Below are positions 43,788-51,233 of a DNA stretch of 64,000 nt, piece after piece. Within the stretch, counting starts at the first letter, position 1. Every line of letters starts with the position of its first letter. The translations under genes and the position numbers were made by a program. Source of the DNA: Phycisphaerales bacterium (GTDB taxonomy: Bacteria; Planctomycetota; Phycisphaerae; UBA1845; Fen-1342); contig JADJXS010000001.1 in NCBI GenBank assembly GCA_016710275.1, positions 1,550,001 to 1,614,000 on the forward strand, written 5' to 3'. A model generated the notes under the pieces. The model saw only the letters and a list, made by a program, of their open reading frames with translations, searched no databases and was not told where the DNA came from.

Positions 43788-43832
43788 CTTTATTTCCGTC
43801 CTTCGTCCCTTTATTATCGCGCGCCGACAACA
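43788..43832 (-). repeat. right inverted end of the element with two transposase-site candidates
   Basis: Reading inward on the minus strand: TGTTGTCGGCG, then AATAAAGGGACGAAGG and GGACGGAAATAAAG. The first word is the inverted partner of the left end at 32644-32654 (10 of 11 bases). Confidence 0.6.
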
Positions 43833-43869
43833 GGTGGGTTCGAATTTCGGGCCTGCCCCTTTTCTTGGG

Positions 43870-43897
43870 TTGACAGTTAGGGAAATGTTTGTAGGAT
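43870..43897 (+). promoter_or_regulatory. recA promoter
   Basis: TTGACA (43870-43875) and TAGGAT (43892-43897), spacer 16 bp, 78 bp before the recA ATG. The right end of the mobile element lies only 37 bp upstream of the -35. No obvious LexA palindrome of E. coli or Bacillus type is seen; planctomycete LexA sites may differ. Confidence 0.65.
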
Positions 43898-43975
43898 GAT
43901 TCGCGCTGGGTCGGGGCAGGCCGAATTCAGGATCGCACCCACGGGGTGCCGCACGCGAGACGCAAGGAACCGCTC

Positions 43976-45112
43976 ATGACGGACAATCGGGAAAGCAATC
44001 GTCGCGAAGCGCTGGATCGGGCCGTCCAGCAGATTGAGAAGAGCTTCGGCAAGGGGACCATCATGGTCCTCAAGGACTGGTCCCCGACGACGGACGGCAT
44101 TTCGACCGGGGCGCTTTCGCTGGACCTGGCGCTGGGGGGTTCGGGGGTGCCGCGCGGCCGTGTGGTCGAGGTGTTCGGGCCGGAATCCTCGGGCAAGACG
44201 ACGCTCACGCTGCACCTGATCGCCGAGGCGCAGCGCGCCGGCGGGGTGGCGGCGTTCATCGACGTGGAGCATGCGTTTGACCCGTCGTGGGCGCGCAAGC
44301 TGGGGGTGAATCTCGAAGAGCTGATGGTCAACCAGCCGACCTGCGGGGAGGAAGCGCTGGAGATTTGCGAATTGCTGGTCAAGTCGAACGCGCTGGACGT
44401 CATCGTGGTCGACTCGGTCGCGGCGCTGGTTCCCCGGTCCGAACTGGAGGGCGCGATGGGAGATGCCCAGGTCGGGGCGCAGGCGCGGCTGATGAGCCAG
44501 GCCATGCGCAAGCTGACCGGCGTGTCGAGCAAGACGCGCACCAGCGTGATCTTCATCAACCAGATTCGTGAGAAGATCGGCGTGATGTACGGCAGTCCGG
44601 AGACGACGCCGGGCGGCCGGGCGCTGAAGTTCTACAGCTCGGTGCGCATCGACGTGCGCCGGATCGGGATGATCAAGGAGGGGGATGAGGTCATCGGGAA
44701 CCGGGTGCGCGGCAAGATCGTGAAGAACAAGGTCGCGCCACCGTTCCGCGAGGCCGAGTTTGACATCCTGTTTGATTGCGGGATCAGTCGCGAGACGGAT
44801 CTGCTGGACCTGGCGGTGGACACGAACGTGATCAGCCGCTCGGGGACGTGGTTCAGCTATGGAGAAGCGCGGCTCGGGCAGGGGCGCGAGAATGCGCGGA
44901 CGTATCTGCGCGAGAATCCGGCGGTTTTCACTGAGATCCGGGCGAAGGTGCTGGGGATCAAGGTGCCGGCGCTGGCCGCCCCCGCGGGGCCGATCAAGGC
45001 GGAGACGAAGGCCGAGAAGGCGGTGGTCGCCGCCCGCGAGACCAACGGGCAGGTTGCCGAGAAAAAGCCGCAAGCTGTCGCAGCGGCCGGCCCGGGGAAG
45101 AAGCGCGGATAA
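43976..45112 (+). CDS. recA: RecA recombinase
   Basis: The 378-residue protein is full-length RecA: Walker A VFGPESSGKTTL, Walker B LDVIVVDSVAAL, loop L1 region MGDAQVGAQARLMSQAMRKL, loop L2 FINQIREKIGVMYGSPETTPGG, and a disordered Lys/Ala tail (as in other species). It forms filaments on single-stranded DNA for homologous recombination and the SOS response. The start at 43976 has AGGA at 7 nt; a frame to 43946 is open but lacks RecA similarity. A cysteine-free ATP fold; no intein is present. Confidence 0.96.
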   Translation: MTDNRESNRREALDRAVQQIEKSFGKGTIMVLKDWSPTTDGISTGALSLDLALGGSGVPRGRVVEVFGPESSGKTTLTLHLIAEAQRAGGVAAFIDVEHAFDPSWARKLGVNLEELMVNQPTCGEEALEICELLVKSNALDVIVVDSVAALVPRSELEGAMGDAQVGAQARLMSQAMRKLTGVSSKTRTSVIFINQIREKIGVMYGSPETTPGGRALKFYSSVRIDVRRIGMIKEGDEVIGNRVRGKIVKNKVAPPFREAEFDILFDCGISRETDLLDLAVDTNVISRSGTWFSYGEARLGQGRENARTYLRENPAVFTEIRAKVLGIKVPALAAPAGPIKAETKAEKAVVAARETNGQVAEKKPQAVAAAGPGKKRG

Positions 45113-45150
45113 GAGCGATTTGAGGAGGGGAATGGACCGGTGTGCAGCGG

Positions 45151-45240
45151 CCGGGCCGCGGTAGCCGAAATGGCGTGTGGCCGGGCCGCGGAGGCCGAAA
45201 TGGCGTGTGGCCGGGCCGCGGAGGCCGAAATGGCGTGTGG
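45151..45240 (+). repeat. three tandem copies of a 30-nt repeat
   Basis: Copies 2 and 3 are identical and copy 1 differs at one base. Each contains CCGAAATGGCGTGTGG. Three units are too few and lack spacers, so this is not a CRISPR array. Confidence 0.85.
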
Positions 45241-45270
45241 CATGCTTTCGCGGTACTCCGCGTAAGCATG
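45240..45270 (+). repeat. dispersed 32-nt hairpin element, copy 4
   Basis: GCATGCTTTCGCGG, loop TACT, CCGCGTAAGCATG; the same element as at 28409-28440, 28564-28595 and 26912-26941. Confidence 0.7.
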
Positions 45271-45691
45271 ATGCACTGGGCCGGGTTGGCCGTCGGAGCC
45301 GTGGAGATACCCGGACGCGCGCGGAGCGATTCCGGGGCCGTGCCGGGTCTTCACGTCCTGGAAAGTGTCGCGTTCGATCTGCGAGGCGGCGGTATGCGCG
45401 ATGTTGCGCGGATTTCGTAACGCCGAACGCTCCGCGGGTCGAACCGGGAAATGGAGTGCTGCGCCGGGCGGCGGTGAGGTGAGTTGGGCGGTGTTCGACT
45501 TCGCCGAACAGCCGTGAACGGCGCTGGGGGAGCCTGGGGCGATCCCGGCGCAAATTGTGTCGCCGCTGCAAGTCTGGTTGCGGGCCGTTCAGAATGGCGG
45601 GGGGCAGCCGGGCCGTCGCGGTCAGCGAGGAATCGCGGGGGGCCGGCGGATTCGGCGAGCCGGCCGGGTTTCGAAGGCAGGGGGAAGCGAC

Positions 45692-47134
45692 ATGCTGATC
45701 TCACAAGACACCGCGAGCGCCGCGCGCATCGGCAGCGCGGCGAGCGGTGGTGAAAGCGTCGGCACGACGACGGGCGTGCGTGTCGGACGCTGGTCGGTTG
45801 TGCTGTTCGCGCTGTTGGCGCTGATCGGGCCGACGCAGACGCGCTCGCAGGACGGCGGCGCCGCGCCGCTGTTGGATCCCGCGAACATCGAGAGTGCGTT
45901 TTCGCACGTCGTGCGCACCGTCTCCCCGGGTGTCGTGAGCATTCGCGTGCAGCGGTCGGCGCTGGCACCGGCGACGGCGGCCGACGCCGCCGGACACTCC
46001 GCCGCCACAATGGTGGTGGTGAACGGCGCGGGCACGATCATCAGCGACGGCGGCGCCATCCTGACCAACGAGCACGTGATCCGGTCGGCGCAGCGCATCG
46101 ACGTCACGTTTCACGACGGGGTCACGCAGACCGCGCGCGTCACCGCGACCGACGTGCGGGCCGACCTGGCGATACTGCACACATCGCGGCGCGATCTTCC
46201 CGCGGTTCGGTTCTGCGATTGGGCCGGCGTCGCGCGCGGCCAATGGGCGATTGCGATCGGAAATCCGTTCGGACTGGGCGGCGACGGTCGATCCTGCGTT
46301 TCCATCGGCGTGGTGGCCAACCTGGGGCGGCGGCTGCCCGGCCTGGGTGAGGCGGACGACCGTCTGTACCACGACATGATCCAGACGACCGCCAGCGTGA
46401 ACCCGGGGAACTCGGGCGGTCCGCTGTTCAATCTTCGCGGCGAGCTGATCGGCGTCGTGACGGCCATGCACACCCGCTCCGCCGCGGACCAGGGCGTCGG
46501 CTTTGCAATACCGATGTCCCCGCAGCGCCTGCAACGCGTCGAGCAACTGCTGCGGTCGGAGACGCCGGCCTACGGCTTCCTGGGCCTCACGACGCGGGAT
46601 GCGGCCGTCGATGCCGGCGAAGCGGCGAATGGCGGAGGCGGTGCGCTGGTCGAGACGCTCGAACCCGGCGGGCCGGCCGAGCAGGCCGGTTTGCGCGAGG
46701 GGGATCGCATCGTGCGAATGGACGACGATGAGATTCGCGGCGCCGCCGATCTGGCGGTGCGGATCGGCGAGGCGACGATCGGGTCGGCGGTGGTGCTGAC
46801 GGTGCAGCGCGGAAGGCGGTTGATTGAGACGCCCGTGGTGGTGGTGCGGCGGGACGTGGAGCGGGTCGAGTCGCTGCGCGGCGGGGCGATCGGGTGGCGC
46901 GGACTGCGGGTGGCGGCGGCGCGGGCGGTCGACGCCGGCGGAATCGTGGTGATCGAGGTTTCCCCCGGCAGCCCGGCGGAGCGCGTCGGCCTGCGTGTCG
47001 GTGATCGCATTGAGCGCGTGCAGGGCGCCGTCGTGGAGGGCGTGGCGGCCTTCCGCGAGGCGGTTCGTCAGAGCGAGGGAGCGGTGGAACTGCGGCTGGC
47101 GGATCGACGACGCGTACGGATTGATCCGCCGTAG
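45692..47134 (+). CDS. degP: HtrA/Deg-family serine protease with two PDZ domains
   Basis: The 480-residue protein has an N-terminal hydrophobic segment (WSVVLFALLALIGPTQT), a trypsin-like domain with the triad His128 (TNEHVI), Asp158 (RADLAIL) and Ser241 (NPGNSGGPLF), then two PDZ domains (AYGFLGLTTRD and WRGLRVAAARAVDAG with GDRIVRMDD / GDRIERVQG). It is a periplasmic quality-control protease and chaperone. ATG 45692 is preceded by GGGGAAG; the frame upstream to 45557 is open but low complexity. Assignment to DegP vs DegQ/DegS is not possible. Confidence 0.9.
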   Translation: MLISQDTASAARIGSAASGGESVGTTTGVRVGRWSVVLFALLALIGPTQTRSQDGGAAPLLDPANIESAFSHVVRTVSPGVVSIRVQRSALAPATAADAAGHSAATMVVVNGAGTIISDGGAILTNEHVIRSAQRIDVTFHDGVTQTARVTATDVRADLAILHTSRRDLPAVRFCDWAGVARGQWAIAIGNPFGLGGDGRSCVSIGVVANLGRRLPGLGEADDRLYHDMIQTTASVNPGNSGGPLFNLRGELIGVVTAMHTRSAADQGVGFAIPMSPQRLQRVEQLLRSETPAYGFLGLTTRDAAVDAGEAANGGGGALVETLEPGGPAEQAGLREGDRIVRMDDDEIRGAADLAVRIGEATIGSAVVLTVQRGRRLIETPVVVVRRDVERVESLRGGAIGWRGLRVAAARAVDAGGIVVIEVSPGSPAERVGLRVGDRIERVQGAVVEGVAAFREAVRQSEGAVELRLADRRRVRIDPP

Positions 47135-47237
47135 GCGACGGGCAGCGGAATCACTCCGACCGCTCTTGTCGGGGCGCGAACTTCTTCGAGGACACGCTCG
47201 TTCAAACGGGGATGCACCGCTTCGGCGGTCGGAGGAA

Positions 47238-48314
47238 TCAGGGCGCCGCCGTCCTGGCGCCGCGTGCCGCGCGGCAGAGGCGCATCAGCGTCAGCGCCGC
47301 GGTTCGCGCCTCGGCGCTGTCGGCCCCGTTCTTCAGTTCGGCATCGGTCTTCGAGGCCGCTTCCGAAATGACGTCGAAGCCGAAACTTCCGGCGGTTCCC
47401 TTGAGGTGCCGGACGACCTGTCTCAGGGTCTCGACATCCTTGCCCGCGAGGGCCGATTCCAGCCGGGTGATTGATTCCTGAAGCGAAGTCACGAATGAAT
47501 CGATCAGCGGCGCCATAGCCGGGTCGCAGACGACGCTGCTGACGACCGGCTCGGTGCGCAGGGCGTCGAGCGCGGTGATGAGCCGCTCGCGCGTGACGGG
47601 CTTGAGCATGATGTCGCTGAAGCCGGCCTCGGTGAGCCGCGTCCGGTCTTCATCGGAATCCTCGACGGTCAGGGCGATGATCGCGCGCGCAAAGCCCTCA
47701 TCGCGCAGCCTTTTCGCCAGGGCGGTCGCGTCAATCTTCGTGTCGCACGTGTTGATGAGAATGGCGTCGTAATTGCCGTCTTTCGCCCGGGTGGCGGCGT
47801 CAGCGGCATCGGCGGTAGCGTCCAGCTCGGCCGCGCCGCCGGTCAGGAAATGCCGGACCAGCTTTTCGGCGGTCGGGTCGGAATCGACCAGCAGGACGTG
47901 CAGGGCGGAGGCGTCGCGGTGGAACATCGCCACGTCAATTTCCTGCGCCAGCCGCACGCCCACATCGTAGATATTGGTGGAGCCGGCCAGGTATCGGCAA
48001 CGCGTGACGGTGCCCTCCACGGTGAGCGACTGGCTGTAGTCGCTGACCAGTCGCACGCGGCAGGCCGTGCCGGGATAGACGAAATTTCCGATTAGGAAGG
48101 AGATGCCCTGCCGGCTGATGTCGCGGGCGGGGATGCTGTAGCGCGTTACGCCGCCGGTGTGCGGGAAGTCCACAATCAGCGTGCGGACGTGATACTCGAA
48201 TCGTTCCGACTGGCGGCGCGAAAGCTGGGACGGATCCTCGCTGATCCGGCCGGCGCGCGCCAGCAGCGACGTGACCATTTCGTCGTCGGCACGCAATCTC
48301 CGCATCTCGCTCAT
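47238..48314 (-). CDS. PilZ - pseudo-receiver - HPt signalling protein
   Basis: The 358-residue protein joins three signalling domains. A PilZ-like domain (~residues 35-130: RRQSERFEYHVRTLIV, ISRQGISFLI, YDVGVRLAQEID) may bind c-di-GMP. A receiver follows (VLLVDSDPTAEKLVR, TVEDSD, MLKPVTRERL) in which the phospho-acceptor site reads YDAILINTCD, with Asn where Asp is expected. An HPt domain has its phospho-His in VVRHLKGTAGSFGF. The receiver is probably not phosphorylated. ATG 48314 has GGAG at 8 nt. No histidine kinase is nearby. Confidence 0.82.
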   Translation of the reverse strand: MSEMRRLRADDEMVTSLLARAGRISEDPSQLSRRQSERFEYHVRTLIVDFPHTGGVTRYSIPARDISRQGISFLIGNFVYPGTACRVRLVSDYSQSLTVEGTVTRCRYLAGSTNIYDVGVRLAQEIDVAMFHRDASALHVLLVDSDPTAEKLVRHFLTGGAAELDATADAADAATRAKDGNYDAILINTCDTKIDATALAKRLRDEGFARAIIALTVEDSDEDRTRLTEAGFSDIMLKPVTRERLITALDALRTEPVVSSVVCDPAMAPLIDSFVTSLQESITRLESALAGKDVETLRQVVRHLKGTAGSFGFDVISEAASKTDAELKNGADSAEARTAALTLMRLCRAARGARTAAP

Positions 48315-48465
48315 CTCGCGCACTCCGCGTTTCTGAGGGTGTCGGGTTCACATCGGCGCAGCGGCGCGCGGAGCGAATTCCCGGCTATCCCTATCGTTCA
48401 ATTTCGCGGGGATAATCAGCGCGGAAAGCGCGTGTTCGGCGGTGCTTTCGTTGCGCGGCGCCGAC

Positions 48466-48894
48466 TCAGTTGCGCGGCGCGGCCAGCAGCCATTCCACGA
48501 CCTTGGCGGCCGCGTCCTCAAACACATAGTCGCGCAACTGGCGCACATGCACGGCCCGCACTTCCGCGCAGCCGACCGCCTTGGCGCGGCCGCGGCTGAG
48601 CCGGCATAAGTAATAGCGGAACCGGACCGGCCCGTCCGCGTAGTCGTGGTCGAAGGGCGGCTGGCCGACGCTGATGTCGAGGTCGGCATCGAGCTGTGCG
48701 AGGCAGATGCGTCGCAGGGCCGCCTCGGGGGATTCCTCGGGGCGGTTTCGCCCGCCGGGGAATTCCCAGGGCACGTCCGGTCCGGGGCTTGTGCGCACAA
48801 TCAGCAGGTGCTCGGGTTCGGTCTCGATCAGGGCGCGCGAGTCGACGCGGTCGGGGACCGGCGGTGTGCGGGATGGCTGCGATTGACGGGGCAT
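48466..48894 (-). CDS. Nudix-fold protein with degenerate Nudix box
   Basis: The 142-residue protein has the Nudix fold pattern (WEFPGGRNRPEESPEAALRR) but the catalytic part of the box, normally R-E-x-x-E-E, reads RICLAQL, without the metal-binding Glu. It may have lost hydrolase activity or act as a binding or substrate-recognition protein. Alternatively the box is shifted. ATG 48894; the gene is monocistronic and divergent from the epimerase. Confidence 0.65.
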   Translation of the reverse strand: MPRQSQPSRTPPVPDRVDSRALIETEPEHLLIVRTSPGPDVPWEFPGGRNRPEESPEAALRRICLAQLDADLDISVGQPPFDHDYADGPVRFRYYLCRLSRGRAKAVGCAEVRAVHVRQLRDYVFEDAAAKVVEWLLAAPRN

Positions 48895-49080
48895 GGCGGT
48901 GTCTTGTAGAGTCGCCCCGCATTATAGGGACATTCGCGGGCCTTGCGCCTCCGCGGGCGGCCGATAGCGCGGGGGCCTTTGCCCGCCGCCGAGAGACCGC
49001 CGCGGCGCAGGCCGATGGAGTGTATGCCCGGCGCTCGCGCGAGTGCTCGTGGCGGGAAGCAATTTGCGACAGGAACCGGC

Positions 49081-50013
49081 ATGCGCGTTCTGATCACCGG
49101 CTCGAGCGGCGAAATCGGCACAAACCTGGGGCTGACGCTGATGAAGCGCGGCCACGAAGTGGTGGGGATCGACCGGCGGAAGAACACGTGGACCGATCTG
49201 CTGCCGACCGTGCAGTTTGACCTTCTGCAGGGGAAGAAGGGGCAGTTGCCGGTCGAGGGCAAGTTCGACATCTGCGTTCACCTGGCGGCGTATGCGAAGG
49301 TGTTCGAACTGGTGGTTCATCCGGACCGAGCGCTCGAGAACGTGGAAGTGGTGTTCAACACGCTTGACTGGTGCCGCCGCACGGGAACCCCGATCATCTT
49401 CGGCAGCTCGCGCGAGGTGTATGGCGACATCCACCGCCACATCACCGATGAGGGGCAGGCTGATTTCGTTGTGGCGGAAAGCCCCTACAGCGCGTCGAAG
49501 ATTGCCGGGGAGGCCTTCGTCTACTCCTACTTCCAGTGCTACGACCTGCCGCACCTGGTGTTCCGCTTCAGCAACGTGTACGGCCGCTATGACAGCGACG
49601 CCGAGCGGATGGAGCGGGTGATTCCGCTGTTTATCCAGCGGATTATCAAGGGCGAGCCGATCGTCGTGTTCGGCAAGGACAAGACGCTCGATTTCACCTA
49701 CGTCGATGATTGCGTGGACGGGATCATCCGGGGAATTGAGGCGGTGGTCAGCGGGCGGATCACGAACGAGACGATCAACCTGGCGTATGGCCAGGGATCG
49801 ACGCTGATGGATCTCGTGAACCTGATTTCGCTGGCGCTGCGGAAGGAAGTGAATGCGACCTATGAGCCGGCCCGCGCCGGCGAGGTGACCCGCTACGTCG
49901 CCGACATCAGCAAGGCGCGGCAGTTGCTGGGGTATTCCCCGCAAACGCCGCTGACCGCCGGCGTGCCGAAGGCGATTGCGTGGCAGCGGGAATTCGGCGT
50001 GTTGAAGGACTGA
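49081..50013 (+). CDS. NAD-dependent epimerase/dehydratase of nucleotide sugars
   Basis: The 310-residue short-chain-type epimerase has the NAD-binding LITGSSGEIGTNL, the catalytic YSASK (in SPYSASKIAGEAF) and SNVYGRYDS/TLDFTYVDDCVDGI. It resembles UDP-glucose 4-epimerase, UDP-glucuronate decarboxylase or dTDP-glucose dehydratase; substrate is not clear. ATG 49081 follows AGGA; the frame upstream to 48943 is open but low-quality. It likely supplies an envelope sugar. Confidence 0.85.
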   Translation: MRVLITGSSGEIGTNLGLTLMKRGHEVVGIDRRKNTWTDLLPTVQFDLLQGKKGQLPVEGKFDICVHLAAYAKVFELVVHPDRALENVEVVFNTLDWCRRTGTPIIFGSSREVYGDIHRHITDEGQADFVVAESPYSASKIAGEAFVYSYFQCYDLPHLVFRFSNVYGRYDSDAERMERVIPLFIQRIIKGEPIVVFGKDKTLDFTYVDDCVDGIIRGIEAVVSGRITNETINLAYGQGSTLMDLVNLISLALRKEVNATYEPARAGEVTRYVADISKARQLLGYSPQTPLTAGVPKAIAWQREFGVLKD

Positions 50014-50031
50014 CTCACGAGGAGCGGCTCG

Positions 50032-50526
50032 ATGCGCCGGCGTGCGGGGATTCTGGCGGTCTGCCTGGCGGCGGGACTGCTGTGGGGTTGCTCCCAGGAT
50101 TCCGGCGCACCGCCGAAGTCCGAGAAAATCCGCTGGGCGAGTGTGCGCGTGCAGCTTGCATCAACGGAGCCGCAGGCCGGCCATGTTCCGATGGTCGATG
50201 AGAGCGGGCGGACGGTTCATGTCGGCGGCGACGTGCTCTTCGACGAGCGCGATCTGGTTGCGGCTCGGGCGCTGCACGGGCGCGACGGCAGCGTGGTGGA
50301 GCTGGAGTTCACCCGGCCGGCGGCGGCGCGGCTGGCGGAAGTGACCGAGGCGAACCTGGGGATGCTGCTGGCGTTCATCGTGGAACAGAAGCTGATCAGT
50401 GCGCCGAAAATCCTGACGCGGATCGACGGCGGAATCGCCTACCTGAGCGCGGATTTTGATCGCGATGCGGCGGAAAAACTCGCCCGCCGAATCCGCCCGG
50501 AGGCGGGGGGCGAGGCTTCGCGCTAA
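50032..50526 (+). CDS. lipoprotein with SecD P1-head-like domain
   Basis: The 164-residue product has a lipoprotein signal (GLLWGCSQ). Residues ~100-150 contain a motif like the P1 region of SecD/SecDF (ANLGMLLAFIVEQKLISAPKI), which in SecD is an extracytoplasmic domain. It is 18 bp after the epimerase on the same strand. The function is unknown; the likeness suggests a soluble relative of the SecD P1 domain. Confidence 0.6.
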   Translation: MRRRAGILAVCLAAGLLWGCSQDSGAPPKSEKIRWASVRVQLASTEPQAGHVPMVDESGRTVHVGGDVLFDERDLVAARALHGRDGSVVELEFTRPAAARLAEVTEANLGMLLAFIVEQKLISAPKILTRIDGGIAYLSADFDRDAAEKLARRIRPEAGGEASR

Positions 50527-51107
50527 TCCGCCTGTCTTCCTTCGACGGCGCAGATCAGGATCGCGGCGGCGAGGCCGAGCCGGCGATCCAGCAGATGATC
50601 CTGGTCCATCGAGAAGTCGATCCGGATGCGCGGCGCGAACAGGTTCAGATTCTGGCGCAGCGTACCCACCGTGCGCCCGTCGCACTCGATGCGGAATTTC
50701 TGAGGCACCAGGTTCGTCAAGGCCCGCCGCAACAGGGCCATCGCCAGGCTGTCCTCGATGATGCGGCCCAGCGGCTGTGCGGCCGCGTCAAGGATTTCCC
50801 ATTCATCGCGGAACATGGACTTGATCCCGCGCCGGCGGAGCGTGCCGACCCGCTCGTTGTCCACGGTGTCGACGACGTCATACGCGGCGGAGAAATCAAT
50901 GATCGAGCGCGCCTGAATGGTAAGCAGCTCGATGGTCTGCCCGGCGTCGGCGTACAGGCGGATGTCCTCGCGCAGCTTGAATGATTTCTGTTCACTGAAA
51001 AAGGCGAGATTGCCGTCCGGGTCGTGGATGTAAAACGCGCCTCCAAAGATGCGGAGAATCTTGCGCCGCAGTTCGTAGGTGTCATGCTCGAACGGGTTTG
51101 CGTTCAT
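50523..51107 (-). CDS. LURP-one/Tubby-like (YxjI-type) domain protein
   Basis: The 194-residue protein resembles LOR/phospholipid-scramblase-like proteins: a beta-rich domain with YELRRKILRIFGGAFYIHDP, LREDIRLYADAGQTIELLTI and MALLRRALTNLVPQKFRIEC. Members have a Tubby-type barrel and are membrane-associated; their biochemical role is unknown. ATG 51107. Its stop overlaps the stop of the convergent lipoprotein gene (50523-50526). Confidence 0.7.
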   Translation of the reverse strand: MNANPFEHDTYELRRKILRIFGGAFYIHDPDGNLAFFSEQKSFKLREDIRLYADAGQTIELLTIQARSIIDFSAAYDVVDTVDNERVGTLRRRGIKSMFRDEWEILDAAAQPLGRIIEDSLAMALLRRALTNLVPQKFRIECDGRTVGTLRQNLNLFAPRIRIDFSMDQDHLLDRRLGLAAAILICAVEGRQAD

Positions 51108-51233
51108 TGATCGTCCCCGGTGGCGGCCGCACCGACGGCGGCGCCCGCAGCCGCCGAAGTGCCGGTATCGTAGCCGCGGTGCAGCCGCAGCGGGCCGTGG
51201 TGCAGTCATCGAGTCGCGCCGGAGTCTCCTCTT

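Larger units (their letters stand above)
32644..43832 (+). mobile_element. Mu-type transposable element with repressor, transposase, ATPase, protease and capsid genes
   Basis: Bounded by inverted ends: TGTTGGCGGCG at 32644-32654 (left) and CGCCGACAACA at 43822-43832 (right), 10 of 11 matching, of the TG...CA form used by Mu-like transposases. Reading in from each end are A-rich motifs of similar type: CGGAAAAAAACGGAC at 32653-32667, and on the reverse strand of the right end GGACGGAAATAAAG, with a second AATAAAGGGACG. The bases GGT flank both ends; a 5-bp target duplication is not visible. Inside are a repressor/Cro pair, transposase A, ATPase B, a prohead protease and a capsid protein. No terminase, portal, lysis or sheath gene is seen. 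Length about 11.2 kb. Confidence 0.75.
43591..43975 (+). other. right end of the element and upstream region of recA
   Basis: The first ~240 bp belong to the element and hold no gene; the second ~140 bp are host DNA with the recA promoter. The repeated word CCCTTTATT occurs at 43786-43794 and 43807-43815 just inside the right end. Confidence 0.5.
45113..45691. repeat. 579-bp intergenic region with tandem repeats and a hairpin element
   Basis: Between recA and the HtrA gene there is no recognised gene. It holds a 30-nt unit three times in tandem (45151-45180, 45181-45210, 45211-45240; e.g. CCGGGCCGCGGAGGCC...), the last running straight into a copy of the 32-nt hairpin at 45240-45270. The remaining ~400 bp are unremarkable. 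Confidence 0.7.

Noticed and set aside
32799..43800. 13-nt direct repeat as attachment sites of a site-specific prophage
   Set aside because: There is no integrase; a Mu-type transposase is present, and the words lie inside the inverted ends. They fit transposase-binding sites better.
43833..43860. TTCGAAT resembling a tRNA T-loop next to the element's right end
   Set aside because: The flanking stem does not pair and there is no tRNA body; the end looks host intergenic.
45151..45240. three-unit repeat as a CRISPR array
   Set aside because: Units are contiguous without spacers and no cas gene is in the window.
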